Below, piece by piece: positions 1-13,000 of a stretch of DNA of 43,757 nt. The notes beneath the pieces were generated by a model. It had not been told where the DNA came from. It saw nothing but the letters and a program-made list of their open reading frames with translations, and did no database searches. Source of the stretch: Candidatus Gastranaerophilales bacterium (GTDB lineage: Bacteria; Cyanobacteriota; Vampirovibrionia; Gastranaerophilales; Gastranaerophilaceae); contig CALURS010000002.1 in assembly GCA_944323215.1 (NCBI GenBank), forward strand, positions 1 to 43,757, read 5' to 3'. The position numbers were made by a program, and so were the translations under genes. Every line of letters starts with the position of its first letter. The stretch's first letter is position 1.

Positions 1-122
1 AATATTAAGAAAAAAAATAAAAAAAAATTAAATAAATTATTTCAAAAATAATATAAATAAATGTCAAAAAAATAAAAATTAATTAATAAAAAAAACAATA
101 TTATAAAAATATAAACAAAAAT
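1..122. other. Extremely AT-rich flank downstream of the TtcA-family gene
   Basis: This segment is almost pure A/T, with only a handful of G or C bases and many A-runs. I see no open reading frame, no GC-containing hairpin and no recognisable RNA gene. It lies downstream of the minus-strand thiolase gene and may carry its transcript end, but no convincing intrinsic terminator can be drawn. Confidence 0.5.
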
Positions 123-848
123 TTAATCTGAGTTTTTCAATAAATTATCGAATAAATTGTATCTTTCAGGTGAAATAATTGCATTAAAAATTTGATTTTT
201 AATTTTTTTGTTTATTTTTTCAAGTATTTTTAAAACATTTTTTATTTCTTCTCTTTTAGTTTTGTGATTAACTGGACAAATATTTTCTATTATTGGCATA
301 TTTTTGCACTTTAATTTAATGATGTCTTCAGGCGTAAAAATTAGGGGTCTAATAACCGTTAAACCTATTTTTGAAAGATAAGTTATTGGCTTAAATGTGC
401 TTAGTCTGCTTTCGTATATTAGCGAGAGTAAAAATGTTTCAATTAAATCATCTTGATTATGTGCCAATGCAGCTTTGTTGCAACCTAGTTTTTTTGCTGT
501 TGAATTAAGAAGACCTCTTCGCATTTTTGAGCATAAACTACAGGGATTTTTTTCTTTTCTAATATTAAAAACGATATCAAATATTTCCGAGTTTTCTTTG
601 TAATATTTAACTCCTAATGTTTTGCAATAATTTTTTAATGGCATATAATCAGTTTTGCCATTTGTTTGGTCAACCGTTATAGCAATTATTTCAAATTTAA
701 TTTTAGAGTATTTTTTATATTGGGCAAGTGCAGTTAATAAAACCAAGCTATCCTTTCCGCCGCTTACTCCAACAGCAATTTTATCGCCAGATTTTATTAA
801 ATTATATTTTTTTATTGATTTATTAATTTGACTAATGATTTCTTTCAT
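123..848 (-). CDS. ttcA: TtcA-family PP-loop tRNA thiolation enzyme
   Basis: This is a 241-residue cytoplasmic enzyme of the TtcA branch of the PP-loop ATPases. In studied members it adenylates and thiolates C32 of tRNA (2-thiocytidine) with a [4Fe-4S] cluster. The PP-loop SGGKDS is at residues 29-34. The cluster ligands are visible as Cys103 and Cys106 in PCSLC, followed by the family signature KMRRG, and a third Cys191 in the ENICPVN segment that aligns with E. coli PIIPCNLC. AHNQDDLIET at 129-138 matches the GHHRDD motif. It is shorter than E. coli TtcA (about 310 residues) because the N-terminal extension is missing, which is common in Gram-positive homologues. It is transcribed divergently from the giant lipoprotein genes. 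The ATG has no Shine-Dalgarno sequence and lies 9 nt after a good -10 box, so the mRNA may be leaderless. TilS is less likely because the Cys triad is present and the TilS C-terminal domains are absent. The family call is firm; the exact tRNA target is inferred. Confidence 0.85.
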   Translation of the reverse strand: MKEIISQINKSIKKYNLIKSGDKIAVGVSGGKDSLVLLTALAQYKKYSKIKFEIIAITVDQTNGKTDYMPLKNYCKTLGVKYYKENSEIFDIVFNIRKEKNPCSLCSKMRRGLLNSTAKKLGCNKAALAHNQDDLIETFLLSLIYESRLSTFKPITYLSKIGLTVIRPLIFTPEDIIKLKCKNMPIIENICPVNHKTKREEIKNVLKILEKINKKIKNQIFNAIISPERYNLFDNLLKNSD

Positions 849-857
849 ATTTATTGT

Positions 858-886
858 ATTTTATCAAATAAAAATCTTTTTTACAA
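858..886 (-). promoter_or_regulatory. Promoter of the TtcA-family gene
   Basis: On the minus strand, TTGTAA (886-881) is separated by 17 nt from TAAAAT (863-858), with an extended -10 element TGA directly upstream (866-864). Only 9 nt separate the -10 box from the ATG at 848, so the expected transcription start falls within about 3 nt of the start codon. Confidence 0.6.
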
Positions 887-962
887 TTTTTTAATGTTAT
901 TATTTTAGAAATTTTCTTCATAAAAAAAACAGTTTTAATTGTCTTTTTTTAATGAATTTATT

Positions 963-1004
963 TTGTTTTTAAGATAAAAAGTATTATATTATATATAAAT
1001 ACTT
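963..1004 (+). promoter_or_regulatory. Candidate promoter and inverted repeat upstream of the giant lipoprotein operon
   Basis: TTGTTT (963-968) is followed after 16 nt by TATATT (985-990), a weak sigma-A-type match about 65 nt before the start codon. A perfect 7-bp inverted repeat, AAGTATT (979-985) and AATACTT (998-1004), flanks the A/T-only core that contains the -10 candidates and could be an operator. The sequence is so AT-rich that chance matches are likely. Confidence 0.3.
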
Positions 1005-1055
1005 GCAAATTTTAAATAAATTTAAACTTTTTTGGAATATTAAATTGGAGGAAAC

Positions 1056-4000
1056 ATGAAAAAAATTTTGGGGATAATTAGTTGCTTTGTTTTAATTTTT
1101 GCGGCAAGCATAACATTTTATGCTTGTGGTTCAGATTCTTCAAAAATTTCTCTAACTTCTAATGCAAAGGAAATTGAACTTGTTTTAGGAACTGATAACG
1201 AAACCCAAAATGTTGAATTTATTGTAGAAAATTACGGCAAAGGAAGCCCGCAAGTTAATTTTAGTTTAGAAGAAGAAGAAAAAGGAACAGTTGATATTTC
1301 TTCAAGCCATATTAAGGGAACAGGAAAAACAGTTTTAACAGTTAAAGGGCTAAAAAGAGGAACCGCAACTGTAGTTGCAACATCTTTGCAAGGAAATCAA
1401 AAAGCCGTTTTAAAAATTAAAGTTATTCAACCTATACAGGGTATTAGTCAAGCCAATGATTACAAAAATAAACTATATGTTGTTGCTGGTGAAAGTTTAA
1501 ATTTAAAACAAGATGTTTTTTGGAATTATAGCCCTCAAGATACGAACCAAAAAGATCTTATTTTTACATTAAAAGGAAGCTATGAAGGGTGTTCAATAGA
1601 AAATGGTCAACTATATGTTAATCCAGATTGTAACATTTCCGAAGTTACCATCAATGTAGCATCGTTACATAACGAACAGGTATTTACTGAAATAAATGTA
1701 AAAATTTTAAAATCAATTAGTGTTACAGTTCAAGTAGATGGGAAAACGGTTGTTGAGAATGTAGAAAACCAAACATCTCAAATTTTAAACTTTTTTGAAA
1801 TATTTCCTAAGGAACCAGAAGTGTCTAAATTTCCAAATAGCTTGGAAGTTGTTTTAATTGTTAAAGCAGGAAAAGAAAATGATAAGTTAAATGTTAGAGT
1901 TTTAAACAGTTCGGATACAGAAAAGTTCTCTGTAAGCCCAAAGCGAAGTTCTTATGATTCAAGTCTTGGAATTTTTAAATTTACGTATTTAATTCAGGGA
2001 AATTCTCAAGAAACAGGAAAAATAGACACTATATATTTTAATGTTTCTTATGAAAATTATGATGCAGGCGAAAGCAATTATGAAAAGAATTCTATAGGAT
2101 TAAATATTAATTCTTATGATAAAGCCATGGAAACAAAAGTTAATGGACAAAGCGGAGACATTGAAATAGAAATTTATGAAAATTCAGATAATGTTAACAA
2201 TGCTAAAGCATTAGAGTTTTTACTTTCTCCTTTTAATATTAAATCTGAAGATAAAAATATTACCATTTGGGCTGAGAATTATGAAAACCTACCAATATCG
2301 TTTTATAAATTAAATGCTACAAGAACTTCATATGTATGTGTATTTGGATATGATAAAAAAGGTGATTTTATTGGAAAAGATGACGAAGGTCAAATAAAAT
2401 ATGCCGAAATTTTATCTGGAACAACACTATATGTTTTTATTAATGATAAGTACAACAATTTACAAATGGAAAACAAAAAAACTGTTATCTATGCGCAAGC
2501 AAGTGAGTTTTGCACATTTTCCTCTGGGGGAGAGCAAAGGGCTCAAACAAAGATTGATTTTGTTATTAATCCTAACGCTAAAGACGTTTTTCTTGCTGAA
2601 AAGAACAACGATAATATTTTAACTGTCATTGAAGATATAAAGACAATATTTATAGAATTAGGGGAAACAAAAACCCAATATATTGCAATAGATCCAAATA
2701 ATTTTATTATAAGTAATAATTCAGTTGTTAATATTTCAAATTCGAATTTAGCAGAAGTTGGAAAATTGAAGCAATATTCTGTTGGTGATTATTATGTATT
2801 TGGAAGCTTTGAATTAACTGCAAAGAAAGTGGGTTCGACAACATTAACTATTATTTTATCCGATGGGAAAAAAGTTGATTTTAATCTTGTAGTAATAAGC
2901 CCGTTGGAAGAAATAGAAATAACATTAGAAGATTTTACTCAGGGTGGGCAAATCATTGAAAGTGATATTGTTCCATACAAAAACATAACAGACAAAACAA
3001 TTGTGGTTGGAGAAACAAATTCTTATATCGAGCTCAATAAATTGGCAATTTCCAACAATGGCGGAGCAGGTATCCAACTTGTAAAAACGCCAACGCCAAC
3101 AACAGCTCAATATTATCTAGATTTTGAATATTTTGATTTTTATTATCCTGAGAACAAGAATATAAAGAATATAACTCTTAGCGATTTAAACCTTGATGTT
3201 ATTTCATTTGGGGATAGCAGTTCTATTATTAATACAGCTTTATTAGAAAGTGCAACTATTATAGAGGCAATAAATTCTTCTAGCGAAGGAAGTGTGTTAA
3301 TTAAAATTTTAGTTTATGCAATGCAGTCTAATGGTCAGTATGGTGAAGAAGCTGTAGGATATTTCTATTATTTAGTAGATTTTTTTATTCCTGTTAGTGG
3401 AATAACTTTAAACAACGGGACACAGGAATTATTCACATATAACACTATTGGAGATAAATTTGTTGGATCTAATAATATAAGCAGATCAATAGGCACCTTT
3501 TCAATTAATATTAACACAGTCTATTCAGGCTTAACCCCAACCTACATAAACAATTTAAAAATTTTTGTTAATGGAAATGAGGCCAATATTTTAAATTATT
3601 TTAATGATAATGTTTTATTTTTAAATATTGATGGGGGAATTTCTGCGAATGAAAACAGTGCTGCTTTAAAAATTATAAAGAGTTTTAAAGATAATGTATT
3701 TACTTTTGAAATTCAAGCATTAAGATATTCTGCAAATTATGTTTTTGCTATAGTTTTATCAGAAATAAATGAAAATAAAAAATTTACTGCAATATCAAGG
3801 GTTATAGCGAAAGAAGCTGTTGAAATTGAAGATATAGAATTAATTAACGCAAATGAAGAAAATCCTATTTACGTTCAAAACAATTTAAAGACAGTTGATG
3901 ATTTTGAAAATGAAACACAATATTACGAATATTTAAATGAAATATTTGATAATCCTTATCAATTAGAAATAATATATAACATATATTCAAATAATGGAAA

Positions 4001-7000
4001 TGAGATTACCAATCCATCTCTTGAATTTGAGATTGAATACAAGGAATCTTCAAATAGCAAAAATTATTATTTGGACCAAAATGGTAATAAAATAAACTTT
4101 ATTCAAATTTTAGATGATGACGGGCGAACTAATTTAAAGGTTATTAAAGCAGCTTGGGATTATTCGGGCTATTATAGTTTATCTGAAGAAGATAGGGAAC
4201 AGACAACAGCAGAAGAAGAAAAAAAACTTGTTCAATTTGGAGCAAATGCAGTAATAAAAATTTATCCTACTTCTAATTATTATGAAGTGTTTGAAGGCTG
4301 CAATGGTGAAGAGCCTATTGTTTTTATTCCAATTATTGTTGCAGATGGGTTAACAAGTTCAACAGCCTTTCAACTTTACACAGAAGATGATTTAAATTTA
4401 TTGGGCGAATATCCTGCATCTAAATTCGTTATTATGACAAATATAACAATGTCAGCTGATAATAATTTTAAACCAGTTGAAAGTTTTTCTGGTGAATTAA
4501 GAGGAATCGAAAATTTTAGTGGAGGGGTTCCATCTTTAATAACAAACAAACCTCTTTTCAAGGAAATTAATGAAAATGGTGTTGTTAAAAACTTTGCATA
4601 CATTATGACTGGCAATACAACTACATCAAGTTCGGAATTAGAAATTGATTATGGCAACTATAAGTCAACTAAAGATGGGATATCTTATTTTGGAGGATTG
4701 GCTAATATAAACAACGGACAAATAATAAATGTTGGAGGAACTCCAGAATTTACAGAAGAGGCTTATTCAATTATTTCTACCGTTAAAATGAAAAACAGAG
4801 CAGATGGTTTATATTATCCGGCGTCTTTATTAGTTATCAGTTGGGGATTTCCATCATTACAGAGTTGGAAAAACCAAATTGTTGCAGAGTATGAAATATC
4901 CGCAGGCGAAAATGTTAAATACACTGGAGGTTTAGTTGGGTTAAACAATGGAACAATAGAATCTTCAAATGAATTTAAAATCAATGCGAATTATTCATTA
5001 ATTATTGGGGCAAATGTTGGAGGAATTGTTGGAGTTAACAACGGGTCTATTAACGGATTAGATTTTTTTGGTAGTATATTGGCAACGGAAAGTTCTGGAG
5101 GAATTGTTGCATTAAATCGAGGCGAAATAAACAACTGTAATGTTAAAGCATCAAAAATAGAAGATTATCCTTTAGATTTTTCGGGACTTATTATAACATC
5201 AATAATTTCTGATGAAATTTATTCTTACGACAATGAAAATATTAAATTTGCAGCTGGCGGTATAGTTGCAATAAGCGAGGGGGGGATAATAAATAGCTGC
5301 AGTTTCCAAAGTAACTATTTAAAAGATTCAGAAGGAGATGAGTCTTACTCTAAGTTTAATCAGGATACGATAGCTAGCATAAAAACAATAAATTCTGAAA
5401 ATCTATATGATTTTAATCAGAGTTGCTTTTATAAAAATTCTTATGTTGGAGGTTTAGTTGGAATTCTAGAAGATACAAAATTAAACCAAAGCTTTTTTGA
5501 TGGAGCATTGGGCTTTAGATATTCAAAAGCAGGTGGGCTTGTTGGAAAATTAATTGACGATGGAGATGAAAGCTCATATCTAGTTGAAAACTGTTATGCT
5601 ATTTTGGGCTATGAAAATGCTTCTATTGAAACATCAATTGCTGAATTGGAAGAGTATTTGCAATATGGATACTTAGATAGATTTGGAACGGGATTGTTTG
5701 TTTCCGAAGGACATTTAGGAGAAATTAAATATTGTTATGTATCTTCTAATAATAAACATTTCGGATATGGATATGCCAATTTAACTGGAGAAACTGTTGG
5801 ATCCTTTAAATCGGCAACAAAAAATTCAAATTTAAGTTCAATATTAGATGTATTTAACAAAAAAATTCAAATTAGCAGATATGACTTAATTGAATTAAGT
5901 GATAAAAATATATCTTATTTTAAAAACAATTATAAATATACCGAATTAAATGCTCGCCTCGAGTTATCAAACTCTACTGAAAACATAAAAGAATATAGAC
6001 TTGAAGGGGAAATAATATTTTTTAAAGATTACGTTCCTGGAAAACAAAGAACAGAAAATTTTGGTTTTACAATTAATGTTTACGAAGATAAAACTATAAC
6101 TATTGATAGCGATAATGAATATATTTTTGAAGGAATATACAAAGAAAATGAAAATATTAAATTAAACTTAATCTATTATTCTTATAACGATTCTTTTAGA
6201 ATAATTTTTGAGAAAAATAATTATAGCGAAAGTATTGGAGAATTTTATTTAACAAACGACAGCCAAGATTTAATTTATTCTTTATATGACGATACAAAAT
6301 TTTATTTAAACTATAACCAAAATTCGTTTTATCAAAACTTTGGCAAAATAACAGATGCTAACTACGAAATATATCCGGTAATAGGCGGGATAGGTTTAAC
6401 ATATTATAAGCTTTTCCAAATATTTTTGGCACAAAATTATGAAGAATTGGTTAAAGATGAAACGTGGAGCGGAGTTTCTTTTGAAGGCAATTCTGGAATA
6501 ACTGGGCAGGAAATAAGGACAATGATTTCCAAATATTTTAATGGGGCATTAACAAAGGAAGGTGTTGATTTATTCGTTGAAAAATACATTATATCCGACA
6601 ATAACAGCAAAGATAATTTTGATAAAACTTTTGAACTTATTCAAGCAGATATTGAAACCTTTTCAGAGAGCTTTATAGAAAATTATCAGTTGTTTATTGA
6701 CACAGCTGAATCAAAATTAACTTCTGAACAAATAACTGAACTCAATGAGAAAAAAGCAAATTACCAAGAAATAATCAACAAATGCAAAACTTATTATGAT
6801 GAAACAGTGAGCCTTACAACAAGTGAGTTGAGAAGTTTTCTTATTAATGGATTAAAACCTATTTACGATTTGCTGATGAGCTACTATTTTGATATCATAC
6901 TTTATGAGGATGTATTTGATGACCCAAATATTACTGAAACAGATTTTTACAATTCGTATTTATGTATGATTTATCCAATTATGCTTGAAGGAATAAACGA

Positions 7001-10000
7001 ATATTTATTTACAAGCGTTAATGCAATTTATAGCTTTGATCCTGATGTAAACAAAGATTTAATTCCTGAAAATATAGATGGGTTTATTGATGCTGGTTGG
7101 GATATAAAAAATAAATATGATATAGATGGGAATTACATAGAAGATGACTCAATTTGGGTTTATGAACAAGGAAAGTTGCCAACATTAAGAGAAAATAATG
7201 AGGAAATTCGAATTAAAGATTTTGATATAGTATTAAATCCTAATAATTTTGATAAAGATAAATTAATTTGTAGCGATGAAGAAATAATTTTATATTATTA
7301 TGATGTTGCGGATAAAAATTTATTGAATAATAAGCAACAAGGAATGCTTTTAGAAAAGAATTTAATTAAAATAAGTGATGTTGTTAAGTTTATTAATATT
7401 AATGGCGTTCCTGGGTTAAATTTAGGTGAAGAAAAATTTTTAATACAAAGCTCAAATAGAAATGTTATTAGAATTTTAAATGGAGCTATAAATGTTGTTG
7501 GAACAGGAAAAACAACATTAACAATAACACCTTTCTTTGGACCTGTGTTTGCCGATAAACCGATAAAAACACTAACTATATATGTTATCTATCCATTTGG
7601 AGAAACAAAAATTTATAATGGTATAAGTAGTGAGTCAGGAGTTAACTCCTCTAATCTGCCAATTAATAATAAAGAAGATATTGTTTTCTTAAAGGGAGAA
7701 AATAATTATATAACGATAAAAACAGAAAATGAATTAATATTAGAAAATACAACATATAAATATTTAACAAATATTAGTGCATTTGATGTTGTTATTAGCC
7801 ATTTTAATAAAGATAACGAACTAGTAGTTGACTATTCTAATTTGCAAGATAATGAAAAAAATAACTTTAATGTTTTGGGATTGGCGGGAGAAGATTCCGG
7901 TAAATTTATTGAAGGAACTTTAACATTAATTCTAAAAGAGGGAGTTTTAGAAGACACAAATTACAAATTTGAACTTAAAACGCTTTTACAATCAAAATAT
8001 CAGCCATACAAAAATTTTGAAGGAGATTTAAAAGAATTCATTTCTCAAGTAAATGGAATTTTACTAAATAAATTCACAGAAAATTTCCACTTCAATGTGT
8101 CTATTAGGGCTGAAAAACTTTTAGTTTCTATAAAATCTGCCGAAATAGATCCTTCAACGGTTATATCTGCTGATGCAGAATTACATACTAATAGAAATGA
8201 AGATTATTTAAAACTAATTATTAGAGATGAAAATGACCAAATAGTTTGGGAAACTAATAATGAAAAGATAAATGACTCATCAATTTTTGATGTTTATGCG
8301 CCTAAATTATTTGAAAAAACATCTCCTGCAGATGGCAAATTAAAGGGAAATATTTTAATAAGTGTTAAGGAAAGCAAAAGACCAAATATTATTTCAACGG
8401 AAAAATATTTTGTCCATATTACCGATTCACAAGAAAATGTTTCTTACAGTTTTGAATTTGTGCTAAAACCTCAAAAAGTTATAAATGTTGTTTACACACA
8501 TAATAACAGAACGGATAACTCTACAGAAGATGGAATTGCAATTCAAGATGAACCTAGTTCAATATTAAATCCTGGCGATTTTGGTATTTTAACTATTGGA
8601 ATGTATCCAACTTATTCCTCATTTAACAGGATTGTAATAGAAAGCGAAATAATTAACGACAAACATTATGTTTTAATGGAACAAATGTATTATAGCGATA
8701 ATGGATACTTTAAGCCTACCTCAACAACAAGCGGTTATAAGAGTGAAAGAAATGCAAATGTTTTAACAATATATAAGCCAACTGCTACTGTAACTGGTAA
8801 TAATATTGGTAATATTTTTGTTAAAACGAAAATTTTGAGCGATGTAAAAGAAGGGCTTTATTTCCCGTTAACAATAACCATATATGCAGTGGATGAAAAT
8901 GGCAATGAATATATTGTTAAAACAGAAACAATTACACTAGTTTCTGAAGTTATTAATGGGGCTAATATTACTATAAACGGCGAAAAAGAGGCAGTTGTTG
9001 CCAGAGGCAATAACTATTCTGTTGAAATAAGTGTTGATGAAAATCAGTCGCTTGCGAATTACACATTGGTTGATTATGATAAAGATATAGAATTAGCAAA
9101 TGATATTGTAACAATAAATTTTAATACCAGCGAATATGAATTAATAGATGGAAGAAAAATTTATACTGGAACATTAAATATAGGCTTAGATGCCGAATTA
9201 AATGGAGATGGTATATTTAAAATTCAAACCATAGTTCAAAAAATCATTAATGGCAGACTTGAAAGTTCTACAGATTATGTTGAAGTTAGAGTTGTTGACT
9301 TTATTGTTGAAGGTATTAAAATAAAAGGACAAGATGAAAATGACAATGTTTTTAATACACCGGTTGCAATTGAAAAAGATTTAGTTTTTGACTTTATACT
9401 TTCAAAAACGCCAGAAAAAATAAGTTCTAATCAAACGGAATCTATAAATAGAATTGAAATGGGTAAAAAAGAATTTATTGAAACATTGGCATTTAAGCAA
9501 TATTATTACAATGATGTTGACAACAAAATTTATCAATATTTAATTAATACTGATAGGGTCTTTAGCATTGTTGACCAAGATGATAGTAAATTAACTCATC
9601 AATCTTTAACACAAAGGACAATAGCGTATGATTTATATTATTCAAGTGACTTAACTCCTTTTATTAACTCTTCAAATGAAGTTCAAGAAAATAGATATTT
9701 CACACTAAAATATAATGGAGACAGCAATGGCAATGTTATTGATGCTAATACTTTAAAGGTAATTGGTAAAACAGTTGGAAGCAATAATATGACAATTAGA
9801 ATTGGCTATAGGCTTCCTAACAGTGATTTTGATCAATACATTACTTACAACTTTACAATTAATGTTCAAACATATTCAGATGAAGATAAGCCAACGCCAA
9901 TAGAAACAGCAGAGCAGTTTGTTTCTTATCTGCAATCAGAAAATGACCAATATCTAACTTCGAATTTTATATTAATGAATGATATAGTTTTAGAAGATTT

Positions 10001-13000
10001 TATACCATTTGAAAAAACAAATTTTGAAAGCCTAGATGGAAACAATAAAGTTATTACTATAAAGAACTTTAATTTAACTCAAATGACAAATCAATTAAAT
10101 ATAGGGCTCTTTAAAACTATTTCGCAAAATTCAACTGTTAAAAATTTAGTTGTTAATTATTCGGAATTAGAAAGCATATATGTTGATGAAAATGTTTTTT
10201 CATCAGTAAATTTTGGAGGAATTGCGGTATTTAATAATGGAATCGTATATAACTGCGAAGTTGTTTCAATAAATTTAAGTAATACGGAAGCAAATTATAA
10301 TAATGGAATTAATATATATTTTAATCATGACAATCAAGATGCTTCAAAAAACGAAGAAACAAAGGTTCAAATTGCAGGATTAATTGTTGAAAATTCTCAA
10401 ACAGGAAGTATTACAAATAGTAGAGTTGGAGGAAAGGGCTATTTTACAAAAGTTGAATATAGCAATGACTCTATAGAAGAAACTGAATATGAATACAACA
10501 AGATAAATATAATTGGGCAAGGCAATATTTCCGGTTTTGTTATTTCAAATTCTGGAGTTATTTCGGCTTCATATTTTGCAAATGGATTTATTGAAAACAA
10601 GACAATTTCTGGAGAATTTTGCGCAACAGCAGGGTTTGCAATTCAAAATTTACTAGGCGGTGTTATTACAGGTTGTTACGTTGAAGGCACTAGACTTCCA
10701 TCAGACAACTTAGAAATTTCTATTAGTGGCGGCGGAATTGTTGCACAAGGAGTGTCGGCGGGATTTATTTATATAAATTCTGGAAATATAGCAGATTGTT
10801 ATTCAAATATAAAATTAGCAGGAAATAGTACAGGCAGATTAGTTTCAGGTTTTGTTTATAATAACACAATAACAGGTATTGTTGCTAGATGTTATTCGGC
10901 TTCACAAATAGTTGGAGAGCTTACAACACAAATGCCTTTTACAGGAAAAGATGCAAAAGATAATTCATTACAAGAAAATCCTAACGGAATTGTTAACAGT
11001 TATTACATAGTTGAAAAACTTGATACCGATACATTGTTAGAAAAGAAATATAACACGGGAGCAACCGCTATTCAAAAAGCAAATTTAACTGATTCTATTT
11101 TCTATGGATTTGCAATGGCATCGGATCAAATTTTAAACAGTGGAATTTGGATTTGGAATACAACTTATGGATATCCTGAATTAATTTCTGCAAATAACAT
11201 AGCAATTTCTGTTAGAAGAATTATAAAAAATTATTCTTCTATAATTTCTGGAGGGACATCAACACAAAACTTAGATATTTTCCCTTACATACAAGGATAT
11301 GAATATGGAACTGAAAAAAATCCTATTATAATTAGATCAGCAGATGAATTTAATAGAGTCTTTGGTCAAGAAACAAATTTAAATCCAAATACCTATTATG
11401 CAATTAGTCAAATGTATAATAAGGATTTAGGTATTGTTTTTGGAAATTATAGGCTAGTTTCACATATAGACTTTAATAATTTATCTATTGTTGAAAATGT
11501 AAAAATTTCTTCATCTATAATGAAATTAACAAATAATGGCGGATACACTGGTGCATTTGATGGAAACGGTTTAAACATATACAATGTTGAAATTGCTTTA
11601 GATAATCAAAGTTCTATTGGACTATTCTCGGCATTATCTAATGGAGCGTCATTAAAAAATCTAACCTTAACGGTTATAACAGTAGCTGGTTCTGGAAAAA
11701 CAGTTTATGCGGGATCGGTTGCGGGATTAGTTCAAGATTCTTATCTTTCTAACATAACAGTTTCTCCAGTTAATGAATCAGGAGAAAATAGATCTAGAAT
11801 TTCTGGACAAAACATAGTTGGAGGAATTGCAGGTGCTGTTCTAGGAAACTCAAAAATATCAAATTTGGTTTCCAGCATTTCAGTTGTTTCTGGATATAAA
11901 ATGCCTAACAAAGAAGGAATTGACTATTATACCCAAACAGTATTAAGAAACAATAAAATTGTTGAAAATGGTGTTATTGTTGATCAAAACAGTTTTTATA
12001 GCTTTGCTGGTGGCGTTATTGGAGTTTTAGATATTTATGAAGACATAACAGATAATTCTATTACTTTTAGCAATCCAAATGCAATAAGGCTTTCTTATTT
12101 TGGCAACAATGTTTCAATTCAAGCATGTTTTGTTGGAGGTGTTGTTGGATATGTTGGTGCTAGTACATATTTAGCAGATGCAAGCTTTATTCTAACAGGA
12201 GATCGAAGTTCTTTAAATCAGAGATTAATATCCTACAATAATACAATAGGAGGTGTTGTTGGTATTAATTACGGAGAGTTATTCGAACTTAGAATTGAAT
12301 ATGAAGATGAAATACAACAAATTATAGAATCAAATATGGAAAATTATTATAATAACAACAGCAACATATTCCGTGGGAATACAAAACTTTATAATTCAAC
12401 GGGCGACAGTCTCGAATATATTGGGGGATTAGTTGGCCAAATGAAAAAAGGCAGCTTAAGTGTTTCTTATTCTAGAGTTGATGTTTCAGCATCGGCTAGT
12501 GATTATGCTGGTGGAATTATTGGCTTAAACGAGTCTTCAACCGAATTCGTTGAATTGTATTCTTATGGAGACGTTGATGGGAAAACAGCAGGTGGAATTA
12601 TTGGTTTAAACCGTGCAAACGCAAGTTTTGATAAATGTGTTGCCTTCTCTTTCTATTCAAAAGACAACACTAATATAAACGATGCTATTTCCAGCGCGAA
12701 TGACTTTAACTCTGGTAATTTAACTTTAAATGGTTATAGCGTTGATGAGAAAACTATTGTTGATGATGAAACTATTGTTGAGGTGATAACTCATACATTT
12801 ACATTTACTAATGGAATTACTCTTAAAATTTCAAATTCAGGTGTTGAAAATCCTAATTATTATTACATCATTAAAGATGAAATCACAGAAAAAGGTAGCA
12901 TTACACAATGGCATTTAGCAAATGTTGTTGTATACACTTACAATGAGGATTCTTTAAGTTATGTTTTAGTTAAAGAAAAACTTTATAATGATCCAGACAG

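Noticed and set aside
921-950. A-run and T-run around AGTTTTAATTGTC as a terminator between the divergent genes
   Set aside because: The stem needs a bulge, is almost all A-T pairs, and no upstream plus-strand gene in the window would use it.
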